NCBI GenBank assembly: GCA_045534635.1
Contig: JAZSKB010000011.1
Location: 35,746 to 99,745, forward strand
Direction: 5' to 3'
Length of the DNA stretch: 64,000 bases
Origin: UBA1205 sp045534635
GTDB taxonomy: Bacteria; Bacteroidota; Bacteroidia; Bacteroidales; WCHB1-69
Shown: in pieces, positions 9,533-17,361 of the stretch
Position numbering within the stretch: the first letter of the stretch is position 1
How the letters are laid out: the number at the start of each line of letters is the position of its first letter
Made by a program: the position numbers and the translations under genes
Notes under the pieces: model-generated
Database searches by the model: none
Seen by the model: the letters and a program-made list of their open reading frames with translations, nothing else
What the model was told of the DNA's origin: nothing

Positions 9533-9622
9533 TTATTTCTTTTTGTGTCTGTCTTTACGTAAACGTTTTTTACGTTTATGGGTAGACATTTTATGTCTTT
9601 TTCTTTTTTTACCGCTTGGCAT
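9533..9622 (-). CDS. 29-residue Arg/Lys/His-rich ribosomal-type peptide (AURKAIP1/COX24 or mS38-like)
   Basis: ATG at 9620-9622 and TAA at 9533-9535 enclose 29 codons. The product is almost entirely basic: MPSGKKRKRHKM, then HKRKKRLRKDRHKKK. It matches the tiny Bacteroidota proteins annotated as AURKAIP1/COX24-domain, related to the mitochondrial small-subunit protein mS38, and is probably a ribosomal accessory peptide. It lies 16 bases after the HU stop codon and before a strong terminator, so HU and this peptide share a transcript. It is easily missed because of its size. Confidence 0.82.
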   Translation of the reverse strand: MPSGKKRKRHKMSTHKRKKRLRKDRHKKK

Positions 9623-9638
9623 ATCTTAATTGTTTTAA

Positions 9639-9923
9639 TTATTTAACTTTTGCTTTAACAACAGTTGAAAACGATTTTGCTGGTTTGAAAGAAGGAATTT
9701 TGTGTGCTGGTATTACAAGGCTTGTTCCTTTAGAAATATTTCTACCAGTTTTTTGAGCTCTTTCTTTAATGATGAAACTACCAAAACCTCTTAAATAAAC
9801 ATTTTCTTTTTTTAATAAAGCACCTTTTACTGTGCTCATGAATGATTCAACTACAACTTGTACAGCTGCTTTGTCTACTCCTGTTTTGTTAGCAATTTCT
9901 GCTACTAAATCTGCTTTTGTCAT
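9639..9923 (-). CDS. HU family DNA-binding protein
   Basis: The protein has 94 residues and covers the entire HU/IHF fold. It starts MTKADLVAEIANKTGVDK, has the helix pair ending in FMSTVKGAL, and the LRGFGSFIIKERAQKTGRN arm that includes the conserved GFGSF. The IPAHKIPSFKPAKSF strand contains the DNA-intercalating proline. It is a nucleoid-associated architectural protein. Its own promoter lies about 105 bases upstream, leaving a leader of roughly 95 bases. HU and IHF subgroups cannot be separated with certainty here. Confidence 0.95.
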   Translation of the reverse strand: MTKADLVAEIANKTGVDKAAVQVVVESFMSTVKGALLKKENVYLRGFGSFIIKERAQKTGRNISKGTSLVIPAHKIPSFKPAKSFSTVVKAKVK

Positions 9924-10027
9924 ATCTCAATTACTTTAATTTGTTAATTAAAATTTATATCCAAATATCCTATTTTCGTTTATTGAAGTCTGTTTTTTTA
10001 CTTCTTTATTTTAAGGAAGTTTGGTTT

Positions 10028-10036
10028 GCAAAGATA
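10028..10036 (-). promoter_or_regulatory. Promoter -7 box of the HU gene
   Basis: TATCTTTGC on the minus strand, about 105 bases upstream of the HU ATG. Confidence 0.75.
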
Positions 10037-10307
10037 TAATTATTTTGAATATCAAACACATAAATTATAAAAAAAATTATAAAAAATAAATAAATGATTG
10101 ATAATCATATTATTAAAAATAAAAAAATGGATAATTCTTTATATTTGAACACAATAATTTCGTAAACTATCCTACTTGTTTGGGAGATTTTTTTGCATTT
10201 TTCGCAACTGATTTTTTTGAAATCAAGCATACAAATTTAACTTCTGAAAGATTTGTTTTTTTTGAAAATATCTTTTTCGATTTTGACTATGATATACAAA
10301 AAAATGT

Positions 10308-10315
10308 TACCTTTG
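10308..10315 (+). promoter_or_regulatory. Promoter -7 box of the barrel protein gene
   Basis: TACCTTTG, 16 bases before the chosen ATG. A TTTTGAC stretch about 22 bases upstream may serve as the -33 element. Confidence 0.65.
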
Positions 10316-10331
10316 TCTTTTGGAATTTTAT

Positions 10332-10907
10332 ATGAAAACGCATTTAATATTTATTTTAGCAATTCTTATTTCTTTGCCGATTTCTGCAAATGAGCTAAAC
10401 AATGACGTTAATGATGAAATAAGAAAAAACAATTTAAAAGTTACGATTTTATCAATATTTAGTGGTTCGTTGAAATTAACATACGAAAGACAAATTGTTA
10501 GAAATCAAAGTCTTGAAGTTACTATAGGTGCAATAGGACCAGCATTTGATATTCTTAAAAAAAGTTCGCCATTGGGAGCTTTGGGGCGTTTGGCGTACAA
10601 ATTTATTTTTCCAATGTCAGGACAAAATGGTTTGGAAGGTTGGTATGTAAAGCCAGAAATTGCATTTTCTTCATATTCATATTACAATAAAGATATGTTA
10701 CAACGTTATCGTGTGGACAAAATGGCAATAATGGCAGTAGGTGGTTATCAATTTGTTTTCAATTGGTTTGTGTTGAATATTTTTTTAGGAGGAGGTGGAG
10801 GAATTGGTAATCCGCAAAAAAGCAATTATCATCATGGTTTTATCACTTTTAATACCAAATCGAATATTGTTTTTACGGCAGGTTTTAAAGTTGGAGTTGC
10901 TTTTTAA
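10332..10907 (+). CDS. Small predicted outer-membrane beta-barrel protein, unknown function
   Basis: The protein has 191 residues. An N-terminal signal peptide (MKTHLIFILAILISLPISA) is followed by alternating hydrophobic/polar strands. The last residue is Phe after FTAGFKVGVAF, the pattern of BAM-assembled barrels. A glycine cluster (FLGGGGGIGN) precedes the last strands. The frame extends upstream to a TTG at 10320, but the -7 box at 10308-10315 puts transcription start about there, so the ATG at 10332 is chosen. No family is recognised with confidence. Downstream rnfB has its own promoter. Confidence 0.7.
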   Translation: MKTHLIFILAILISLPISANELNNDVNDEIRKNNLKVTILSIFSGSLKLTYERQIVRNQSLEVTIGAIGPAFDILKKSSPLGALGRLAYKFIFPMSGQNGLEGWYVKPEIAFSSYSYYNKDMLQRYRVDKMAIMAVGGYQFVFNWFVLNIFLGGGGGIGNPQKSNYHHGFITFNTKSNIVFTAGFKVGVAF

Positions 10908-10939
10908 ATCTTTTTTAGTAATATCTCAAAAAAAAATGT

Positions 10940-10948
10940 TATCTTTGC
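10940..10948 (+). promoter_or_regulatory. Promoter -7 box of rnfB
   Basis: TATCTTTGC, 37 bases upstream of the rnfB start codon. Confidence 0.75.
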
Positions 10949-10985
10949 ATCGATAAAATTATGTTAAATATAAGAATGTCAATCT

Positions 10986-11798
10986 ATGGTAATGAATAAT
11001 ATTATTTTATTGTCCGTTTGGGTATTGTCGGCGATAGGAATTGTAGCCGCATTGTTGTTGTATTTTGTGTCTCAAAAGTTTAAAGTTTATGAAGACCCAA
11101 TGATAGGCAATGTCGCAGATTTATTGCCGGGAGCCAATTGTGGTGGTTGTGGATTTGCTGGGTGTCGCAATTTTGCAGAAGCGATAGTAAAAGCAGGAGG
11201 TCTAAATGGTAAAATGTGCCCTGCTGGAGGTGCCTCTGTTAATGAAGCAATATCAAAATTGTTTGGTACAGAAACTGAACAAACTATAAAAAAAATGTTA
11301 GTTTTACGTTGTAATGGCTCTTGCGAAAATGCACAAGTGCAAGCACATTACGATTCTATAAAAAGTTGTGCTTTTGCAAATACAATATCTGCAGGAGAGA
11401 ATAAATGTGTTTATGGTTGTTTGGGTTGTGGAGATTGTGTCGCTGTCTGTAAATTTGGAGCATTGTCTATAGACAAAATAACAGGATTGCCTACGGTAGA
11501 TTATAATAAATGTGTATTGTGTGAAGCTTGCGTAAAAACTTGTCCACGTCGTTTATTGGTGTCAATAGAACAAAAAGAAAATGGTGTCGTTTGGGTCGCT
11601 TGTGCTAACAAAGAAAAAGGGGCAGAGGCTCGAAAAAATTGTACTGCCGCATGTATCGCTTGTACCAAATGTACAAAAGTTTGTGAATATGATGCTATTG
11701 CTGTAAAAGATAATTTGGCAATTATTGACGAAAATAAGTGTATCGCTTGCGGAAAATGTGTAGAAAATTGTGCTTTTAAAGTTATTCATAATATTTAA
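10986..11798 (+). CDS. rnfB: Electron transport complex subunit RnfB
   Basis: The protein has 270 residues: one N-terminal transmembrane helix (about 5-27), then the 4Fe-4S Fer4_15 motif (GANCGGCGFAGCRNFAEA with a later Cys). Several ferredoxin-type clusters follow (CLGCGDCVAVC, CVLCEACVKTC, CTKCTKVC, CIACGKCVENC). RnfB passes electrons from ferredoxin into the Na+/H+-translocating Rnf complex. The C-terminus stops soon after the last cluster; relatives usually have a further tail. No rnfC, D, G, E or A follows; three TonB-like genes do. An in-frame MVM start leaves 10986 or 10992 as the initiator. Family certain; membership of a complete complex cannot be shown here. Confidence 0.93.
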   Translation: MVMNNIILLSVWVLSAIGIVAALLLYFVSQKFKVYEDPMIGNVADLLPGANCGGCGFAGCRNFAEAIVKAGGLNGKMCPAGGASVNEAISKLFGTETEQTIKKMLVLRCNGSCENAQVQAHYDSIKSCAFANTISAGENKCVYGCLGCGDCVAVCKFGALSIDKITGLPTVDYNKCVLCEACVKTCPRRLLVSIEQKENGVVWVACANKEKGAEARKNCTAACIACTKCTKVCEYDAIAVKDNLAIIDENKCIACGKCVENCAFKVIHNI

Positions 11799-11805
11799 TT
11801 GTTAT

Positions 11806-11847
11806 AATAAAATATTGAATATCAATATTTTATTATTTTGATTTTTT
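11806..11847 (+). terminator. Intrinsic terminator after rnfB
   Basis: A perfect 13-bp inverted repeat (11806-11818 with 11822-11834, loop ATA) is followed by a T-rich stretch. A decayed version lies after the rnfB remnant near 12795-12835. Confidence 0.75.
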
Positions 11848-11907
11848 CGTAATAAATTTTTTTCTAAAAAAAATCATATTTTTGTTGGAAATAATAAAAA
11901 AAAATGT

Positions 11908-11915
11908 TATTTTTG
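11908..11915 (+). promoter_or_regulatory. Promoter -7 box of the first TonB-like gene
   Basis: TATTTTTG, about 32 bases before the start codon. A TTGTTGG stretch at 11882 fits the -33 element. The same block recurs before the second copy. Confidence 0.65.
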
Positions 11916-11947
11916 TGAGCAAGAAATAATTTTAAAAACTTAAGAAT

Positions 11948-12628
11948 ATGGAAACGAAGAAATCAAAAAGAACGGATTTAGAATGGCGGAAACCGATATT
12001 TTTAGAAATTGGTTTAGTTATCGCCTTGTTTGTAGTGTTAATGTCTTTTGAATTTATTGGTTCAAGAGAAAAAGTCCAAACATTTGTAATAGAATCAAGT
12101 TCTATTATTGATGATGTGTTAATAATTCAAACAACACACCAAAAAGAATTGCCACCACCTCCTCAAGCAACAACAATGTTCGATATTACTGATAATAAGT
12201 CTATGATAGATGATATTCTTGAAATAAATGCCGATATAGACGAGACAACCGCTATTGATGAAGTGGAATATTATGACATTGAGGATACAAAAGCAGATGT
12301 TTCTGATGAAATAGAAGTGCATTATATAGTTGAACAAATGCCTTCTTTCCCAGGAGATGATGACGCATTTTTCAAATTTTTGGGAGAAAATTTGGTTTAT
12401 CCTCAACGTGCAATAGAAGTGGGGATTTATGGAAGAGTTGTTGTCGGCTTTGTTGTAGAACCAGATGGAAGAATCACTAATGTAGAAGTTGTACGTTCCA
12501 AAGCACTTGTTTTAGACGAAGAAGCAGTTCGTGTTGTGAAAATGATGCCCAAATGGAATCCAGGAAAACAACAAGGAAAAGCAGTTCGCGTAAAATATCA
12601 AGTGCCTATCGATTTTACTTTACAATAA
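11948..12628 (+). CDS. TonB-like energy transducer, tandem copy 1
   Basis: The protein has 226 residues. A short basic cytoplasmic end is followed by one transmembrane helix (about 20-37). A proline-containing then acidic periplasmic linker (LPPPPQ, then many Asp/Glu) leads to a C-terminal TonB domain from about residue 125 (VYPQRAIEVGIYGRVVVGFVVE and MPKWNPGK). TonB couples the proton-motive force through ExbBD to outer-membrane receptors. No exbB or exbD is nearby. It is the first of three paralogues, each with its own promoter and hairpin terminator. The intact rnfB just upstream suggests this is the ancestral copy. Which receptors it serves is unknown. Confidence 0.88.
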   Translation: METKKSKRTDLEWRKPIFLEIGLVIALFVVLMSFEFIGSREKVQTFVIESSSIIDDVLIIQTTHQKELPPPPQATTMFDITDNKSMIDDILEINADIDETTAIDEVEYYDIEDTKADVSDEIEVHYIVEQMPSFPGDDDAFFKFLGENLVYPQRAIEVGIYGRVVVGFVVEPDGRITNVEVVRSKALVLDEEAVRVVKMMPKWNPGKQQGKAVRVKYQVPIDFTLQ

Positions 12629-12675
12629 TAGTAAATTTTAATTTCGTTTGATATAATCTGATTAGTTAATCATGA

Positions 12676-12702
12676 AGGCTATTTGTTTCAAATAGCCTTT
12701 TT
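12676..12702 (+). terminator. Terminator after TonB-like copy 1
   Basis: AGGCTATTTG, loop TTT, CAAATAGCCT, then a short T run. The same hairpin and some 50 surrounding bases recur after copy 2. Confidence 0.85.
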
Positions 12703-12717
12703 GATATTATGAAATAC

Positions 12718-12786
12718 GAGAATAAGAATGTCGCTTGCGGAAAATGTGTAGAAAATTGTGCTTTTAAAGTTATTCATAATATTTGA
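12718..12786 (+). pseudogene. Fossil of the rnfB 3' end (22 codons)
   Basis: This stretch reads ENKNVACGKCVENCAFKVIHNI then TGA, in frame and nearly identical to the last 22 residues of the intact rnfB ending at 11798. One cluster cysteine has become Asn. It lies exactly one 988-base unit downstream of the source and directly precedes the second TonB-like promoter region. It has no start of its own and is a remnant of a tandem duplication whose left edge fell inside rnfB. Confidence 0.88.
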
Positions 12787-12896
12787 TTGTTATGATAAAA
12801 TGTTGAATACAAATACTTTATTATTTTATTTTTTTTTCGTAATAAATCTTTTTTTAAAAAAATCATATTTTTATTGGAAATAATAAAAAAAGATAT

Positions 12897-12905
12897 TATC
12901 TTTGC
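12897..12905 (+). promoter_or_regulatory. Promoter -7 box of the second TonB-like gene
   Basis: TATCTTTGC, 30 bases upstream of the start codon, inside a block homologous to the promoter of copy 1. Confidence 0.72.
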
Positions 12906-12935
12906 GAATGAAATAATTTTAAAAAACATAAAAGT

Positions 12936-13439
12936 ATGGAAACAAAAAAAATACAAGAAACAAATTTAGAATGTCGTAAGCCGATGTTTTGGCAGGTAGG
13001 TTTAGCTATTGTCGTTGTTGTATTATTGATGTCTTTTGATTTTGTTGATGCAAAAGAAAAAGTTGAAACAGATGTAATTACAACAATTGTTAAACAAATT
13101 CCGGATTCTCTCAAAGATAATCAAGAGGTGTTTATGATTGTCGAACAACTGCCTACATTCCCTGAAGGAGAAGAAGCATTTTCCAAATTTTTGAGTGAAA
13201 ATATTGTTTATCCTCAACAAGCACGTGAAGCAGGCATAGAAGGTAGAGTAATGGTTGGTTTTATAGTGGAACCAGATGGAGAAATTACTAATGTAAAAGT
13301 ATTACGTTCCATAGACCCTGTTTTAGACGAAGAAGCCATTCGTGTTATAAAAATGATGCCCAAATGGAATCCCGGGAAACAACGTGGAAAAGCAGTTCGT
13401 GTTCAATATCAAGTGCCAATTACATTTTCTTTGCAATAG
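12936..13439 (+). CDS. TonB-like energy transducer, tandem copy 2 with shortened linker
   Basis: The protein has 167 residues, about 59 fewer than its two neighbours. The N-terminal helix (WQVGLAIVVVVLLMSF) and the C-terminal TonB domain (VYPQQAREAGIEGRVMVGFIVE, then MPKWNPGKQRGKAVRVQYQVP) are intact. The missing part is the proline-rich and acidic periplasmic linker. A shorter linker should limit reach across the periplasm, so this copy may serve a different partner or be less active; that is inference. It sits 988 bases after copy 1, start to start, and has its own promoter and terminator. Confidence 0.87.
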   Translation: METKKIQETNLECRKPMFWQVGLAIVVVVLLMSFDFVDAKEKVETDVITTIVKQIPDSLKDNQEVFMIVEQLPTFPEGEEAFSKFLSENIVYPQQAREAGIEGRVMVGFIVEPDGEITNVKVLRSIDPVLDEEAIRVIKMMPKWNPGKQRGKAVRVQYQVPITFSLQ

Positions 13440-13487
13440 AAGAAGATTTTGTTTTTCGTTTGATATAATCTGATTAGTTAATCATGA

Positions 13488-13514
13488 AGGCTATTTGTTT
13501 CAAATAGCCTTTTT
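13488..13514 (+). terminator. Terminator after TonB-like copy 2
   Basis: The same AGGCTATTTG / CAAATAGCCT hairpin as after copy 1, followed by TTTT. Confidence 0.85.
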
Positions 13515-13526
13515 GATATTATGAAA

Positions 13527-13580
13527 GACAATAAAAAGGCTATCTTTTGCAGGAAATGTTATAATAAATTGAATTTTTAA
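13527..13580 (+). pseudogene. Degraded second fossil of the rnfB 3' end
   Basis: Codons from 13527 read DNKKAIFCRKCYNKLNF then TAA. This aligns with the rnfB tail DENKCIACGKCVENCAF in order and spacing, though much diverged. Its place, just after the copy-2 terminator and before the copy-3 promoter, is equivalent to that of the clear fossil at 12718. The resemblance is weaker, so this call is tentative. Confidence 0.55.
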
Positions 13581-13717
13581 GAAATTATAATATATGATTT
13601 GTAAATTAAAGTATTGATTATTATTGTTATATGAAGATGTTTTTGTGCAAGGTCAATTTTTTTGAATTTTTTTTTAAAAAAAAGTGATAACTTGATTGAA
13701 AGTAGTAAAAAAAATGT

Positions 13718-13726
13718 TATCTTTGC
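13718..13726 (+). promoter_or_regulatory. Promoter -7 box of the third TonB-like gene
   Basis: TATCTTTGC, 56 bases before the start codon, so this copy has a longer leader than the other two. Confidence 0.72.
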
Positions 13727-13782
13727 AAACAAGAAAATAATATAGAAGTTGTAGTATTTTTAATATTTCAAAATTTAAGAAT

Positions 13783-14463
13783 ATGGAAATAAAAAAGTCA
13801 CAAAAAGCGGATTTAGAATGGCGTAAACCGATGTTCTTAGAAATAGGTTTAGTGGTAGCTTTATTGGCAGTACTTATGTCTTTTGAATTTATTGGTTCAA
13901 GAGAAAAGGTAGAAACATTTGTAAGTGGGCCTGCGGCTATTGTTGAAGAAGAAGTGGTTCTTCAAACCGAACAAATTAAAGAATTACCACCTCCACCACC
14001 ACAACAAGCAACAACAATTATTGAAGTTGTTGACGATAACATCACTGTTGATGATTTTGCAGTAGATGCAGAAGCCGATGAAGAAACAACTGTAGAAGAG
14101 GTTGAATATGTAATTGAAGACACAAAAGATGAAGAACCTGTTGAAGCAGAAATATTTGTGATAGTAGAACAATTACCATCTTTCCCTGGAGGAGAAGAAG
14201 CATTTACCAAATTTTTGGGAGATAATATCGTATATCCACAACGAGCACGTGAAGCAGGCATAGAAGGTCGAGTAACGGTTGGTTTTGTTGTAGAAACAGA
14301 TGGTAGAATTACTAATGTAAAAGTTTTACGTTCAAAAGCAGCCGTTTTGGACGAAGAAGCAGTTCGTGTTGTAAAATTGATGCCTAAATGGAATCCAGGA
14401 AAACAACGTGGAAAAGCAGTTCGCGTTCAATATCAAGTACCAATTACATTTGCTTTACAATAA
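13783..14463 (+). CDS. TonB-like energy transducer, tandem copy 3
   Basis: The protein has 226 residues and the full layout of copy 1: a transmembrane helix near 20-37, a proline cluster (LPPPPPQQ), an acidic linker rich in Asp, Glu and Val, and a C-terminal TonB domain (VYPQRAREAGIEGRVTVGFVVE, MPKWNPGKQRGK). Its TonB domain is closer to copy 2 in the GIEGRV and KQRGKAVRVQYQ segments. It therefore may share a more recent ancestor with copy 2, or have exchanged sequence with it. Its terminator ends 5 bases before the next gene's start codon. Confidence 0.88.
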   Translation: MEIKKSQKADLEWRKPMFLEIGLVVALLAVLMSFEFIGSREKVETFVSGPAAIVEEEVVLQTEQIKELPPPPPQQATTIIEVVDDNITVDDFAVDAEADEETTVEEVEYVIEDTKDEEPVEAEIFVIVEQLPSFPGGEEAFTKFLGDNIVYPQRAREAGIEGRVTVGFVVETDGRITNVKVLRSKAAVLDEEAVRVVKLMPKWNPGKQRGKAVRVQYQVPITFALQ

Positions 14464-14515
14464 TAGAATATTTAACTTTATTAAATAGAAATTCATTTAT
14501 TATGTCATAATGTTG

Positions 14516-14545
14516 AGGCTGTTTGTTGCAAATAGCCTTTTTTTT
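14516..14545 (+). terminator. Terminator-like hairpin abutting the prenyl synthase start
   Basis: AGGCTGTTTG, loop TTG, CAAATAGCCT (one G-U pair) followed by eight T. It ends 5 bases before the ATG of the next gene, leaving no room for a separate promoter. Confidence 0.75.
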
Positions 14546-14550
14546 GTAGT

Positions 14551-15516
14551 ATGGAAGATTATAACAAACAGATACAAGAAGCAATAAGTGGTTTGGATTG
14601 GCAAATGCAACCAGCAAATTTATATCAACCAATAGAATATATTCTTTCGCAAGGAGGAAAACGTATTCGTCCTTATCTTTGTCTTGTGGCAAATGAAATG
14701 TTTGGAGGAAATGCCCAAAAAGCAATAATCCCCGCTATTGCATTTGAAATGTTGCACAATTTTACCCTTATTCACGATGATATTATGGATAAGGCAGATT
14801 TGCGAAGAGGAAAACCGACAGTATATAAACAATGGAATACCAATATCGCAATATTGTCAGGAGATGCTTTGTTTGCAAAGGCTTTTGAACAAATGATGTC
14901 TTATCAAGGAACCGGAAAAGAGCAACTATTAAATTTACTTTTGCAAACTACGTTGGAAATATGTGAAGGTCAGCAACTTGATTTGGATTTTGAAACACAA
15001 CAAAATGTTCAAATTGACGAATATATAAAAATGATTCGTTTGAAAACTGCTGTAATGTTAGCCGCTTGTCTTAAAGCAGGTGTAATTGTAGCTCAGGCAG
15101 ATACAGTACAACAACAATTGTTGTATGATTATGGTATTCAAATAGGATTGGCATTTCAGATACAAGATGATTATTTAGATGTATATGCTGATGTAAATAA
15201 ATTTGGAAAAAAAGTAGGAGGAGATATAATGGATAATAAAAAAACATATATGTCTCTGAAAGCATTTGAATTAGCCCAAGAAGAAGATTATCAACAATTG
15301 CAAAAATACTTTAGCGGTTTACATTTCGATAAAGAAGAAAAATTTAATAATGTAAAAGCGATATACGATAAGTATGAAGTTGGAAAAGAAGCATTATCGT
15401 TAGTAGAAGAATTGTATATCAATAGTATATCAATATTGGATAGCGTAAATATCGCAGAAGAAAAGAAAAGCGAATTATTGAGTTTTTCTAAACGGCTGAT
15501 GTACAGACAATTTTAA
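14551..15516 (+). CDS. Polyprenyl (trans-isoprenyl) diphosphate synthase
   Basis: The protein has 321 residues. It contains the GGKRIRP substrate-binding motif (about 35-41), the first Asp-rich motif HDDIMD (D76, D77, D80) followed by RRGKPTV, and the second, FQIQDDYLDVYAD near residue 208 with a GKKVGGDI segment. It condenses isopentenyl diphosphate with allylic diphosphates, giving farnesyl, geranylgeranyl or longer chains for quinones and undecaprenyl carriers. Chain length cannot be read reliably. The gene follows a terminator-like hairpin with a 5-base gap and leads into mrdA (12 bases), so it probably belongs with the cell-wall genes. Confidence 0.93.
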   Translation: MEDYNKQIQEAISGLDWQMQPANLYQPIEYILSQGGKRIRPYLCLVANEMFGGNAQKAIIPAIAFEMLHNFTLIHDDIMDKADLRRGKPTVYKQWNTNIAILSGDALFAKAFEQMMSYQGTGKEQLLNLLLQTTLEICEGQQLDLDFETQQNVQIDEYIKMIRLKTAVMLAACLKAGVIVAQADTVQQQLLYDYGIQIGLAFQIQDDYLDVYADVNKFGKKVGGDIMDNKKTYMSLKAFELAQEEDYQQLQKYFSGLHFDKEEKFNNVKAIYDKYEVGKEALSLVEELYINSISILDSVNIAEEKKSELLSFSKRLMYRQF

Positions 15517-15528
15517 TTTTCTAAAATT

Positions 15529-17361
15529 ATGGCAAATCGAAAGTTATACGCAAATCGGAAATACTGGATTTTGGGTATATTTTATAGTGTAGCCATAATA
15601 TATATAGTACGATTATTTTTTTTGCAGGTAATAATAGATGAAGAATGGAAAAATAAATCGGAAGCAAACGCACTTCGTCGTATAGTATCCCCCGCACCTC
15701 GAGGAATAATTTACGACCGTAATGGAGAAAAATTAGTGGATAACGATATTTCTTATGATATTATGGTTGTTCCACGTCAAGTGGTAGAATTTGACACAAT
15801 GCAATTATGTCAAATATTAGAAATAGATACAGCAACATTGAATCAACGTTTGATAAAAGCACGTAAATATTCTCCGTATGTTCCGTCTGTTTTTATGAAA
15901 CGGGTAACTCCTCAAATGCATGCTTTTTTAATGGAGCGTTCACATCGATTTAAAGGATTTTATACCTATCCCCGCACAGTAAGAAAATATCATACTACCG
16001 GAGCGGCTCATTCTTTAGGATATATCGCAGAGGTGAATTATAATGATATGGAAAAAGATGATTATTATGCTATGGGTGATTATATAGGAAAAAGTGGTAT
16101 AGAACGTTCTTACGAAGTAGAATTGCGAGGAAGAAAAGGAATTAATATTGTATTGGTAGATGCGAGAGGAAGAGAACAAGGCTCTTTTTTAGATGGAGCT
16201 TGTGATACCAATGCAATAAGCGGAAAAAGTTTGTGGTGTTCTATAGATAAAGGTTTACAAGAATATGGAGAAAAATTAATGCAAGGTAAACGAGGTAGTA
16301 TTGTTGCAATAGAACCACAAACAGGAGAAATATTGGCATTGGTTACAAGTCCAACTTATGACCCATCTTTGTTAATAGGCAGTGAAAGAGGTGAGAATTA
16401 TTTGCGATTGCAAAACGATTCTATAGAAAAACCATTGTTTAATAGAGCGTTGATGGCACAGTATCCACCGGGTTCTACATTTAAATTAGTGAATGCTTTA
16501 ATTTTCCAGCAAGCAGGCGTTGTGGATAATAATACACGTTATGGATGTAATTATGGATTTACTTATGGAAATAGAAAATTAGGTTGTCATGGTCATGCAA
16601 GTCCTTTAAATATAGCAGGTTCTGTTCAAAATTCGTGTAATGCTTGGTATTGCAGAGGTTTGATAGCAATGTTAGATAGTAAAAAAGTTGGTAAAAATAC
16701 TTCAGAATCGTATCAGATTTGGCGAGATATGGTTTTACGTTTTGGATTTGGAAAAAAATTTGAAAACGATTTGCCGTATGAATTAACAGGATTTATTCCA
16801 GAAACCTCTTATTATGATAGATATTATGGCAAAAATAGATGGCGAGCAACGACAATTATTTCAATATCAATAGGTCAAGGAGAAATATTGGCAACACCAA
16901 TGCAATTGGCAAATTTAGTAGCAATTATTGCCAATAGAGGTTATTATTATACACCTCATATAGTAAAAGCGATAGGAGATGAAAATATTAAAAATGAAAG
17001 ATTTACAGAAAAAAAAGAAGTTGGAGTTGCACCACAATATTTTGCACCTGTGATTTTGGGAATGGAAAATGCAGTTTTGGCAGGAACTGCACGTCGGGCA
17101 TCGGTTCCAGGAGTGAAAGTCTGTGCAAAAACAGGAACAGCTCAAAATCCACATGGGAAAGACCATTCTTTGTTGGTTTGTTTTGCTCCAGCAGAAAATC
17201 CTAAAATTGCTATATCAGTTATTGTAGAAAATGGAGGTTTTGGTGCCACTTGGGCGGCACCAATCGCAAGTTTGATGATAGAGAAATATCTCAAAGATAC
17301 TATCTCGCGTCCCGATTTTGAAGCAAGTGTTCTTGGAAAAATTAATTATCGTTCTCAATGA
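15529..17361 (+). CDS. mrdA: Penicillin-binding protein 2 (peptidoglycan DD-transpeptidase)
   Basis: The protein has 610 residues: a transmembrane segment near 12-32, a PBP dimerisation domain beginning RIVSPAPRGIIYDRNG, and a class B transpeptidase domain. The catalytic serine sits in PPGSTFK (about residue 316), SCN near 369 and KTGT near 534. PBP2 cross-links lateral-wall peptidoglycan with RodA in rod-shaped cells. The adjacent rodA overlaps by four bases (ATGA), so both are made from one message. No mreBCD genes are in the window. Confidence 0.95.
   Translation: MANRKLYANRKYWILGIFYSVAIIYIVRLFFLQVIIDEEWKNKSEANALRRIVSPAPRGIIYDRNGEKLVDNDISYDIMVVPRQVVEFDTMQLCQILEIDTATLNQRLIKARKYSPYVPSVFMKRVTPQMHAFLMERSHRFKGFYTYPRTVRKYHTTGAAHSLGYIAEVNYNDMEKDDYYAMGDYIGKSGIERSYEVELRGRKGINIVLVDARGREQGSFLDGACDTNAISGKSLWCSIDKGLQEYGEKLMQGKRGSIVAIEPQTGEILALVTSPTYDPSLLIGSERGENYLRLQNDSIEKPLFNRALMAQYPPGSTFKLVNALIFQQAGVVDNNTRYGCNYGFTYGNRKLGCHGHASPLNIAGSVQNSCNAWYCRGLIAMLDSKKVGKNTSESYQIWRDMVLRFGFGKKFENDLPYELTGFIPETSYYDRYYGKNRWRATTIISISIGQGEILATPMQLANLVAIIANRGYYYTPHIVKAIGDENIKNERFTEKKEVGVAPQYFAPVILGMENAVLAGTARRASVPGVKVCAKTGTAQNPHGKDHSLLVCFAPAENPKIAISVIVENGGFGATWAAPIASLMIEKYLKDTISRPDFEASVLGKINYRSQ

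Larger units (their letters stand above)
9924..10331. other. Intergenic region between divergent HU and barrel-protein genes
   Basis: No gene is seen in these 408 bases. They hold the HU promoter on the minus strand (-7 box at 10028-10036), a very AT-rich stretch, and the promoter of the next plus-strand gene (-7 box at 10308-10315). Confidence 0.7.
13440..13782. other. Intergenic region between TonB-like copies 2 and 3
   Basis: It holds a terminator (13488-13514), a degraded third trace of the rnfB 3' end (13527-13580) and a promoter box (13718-13726). No intact gene is seen. Confidence 0.75.
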
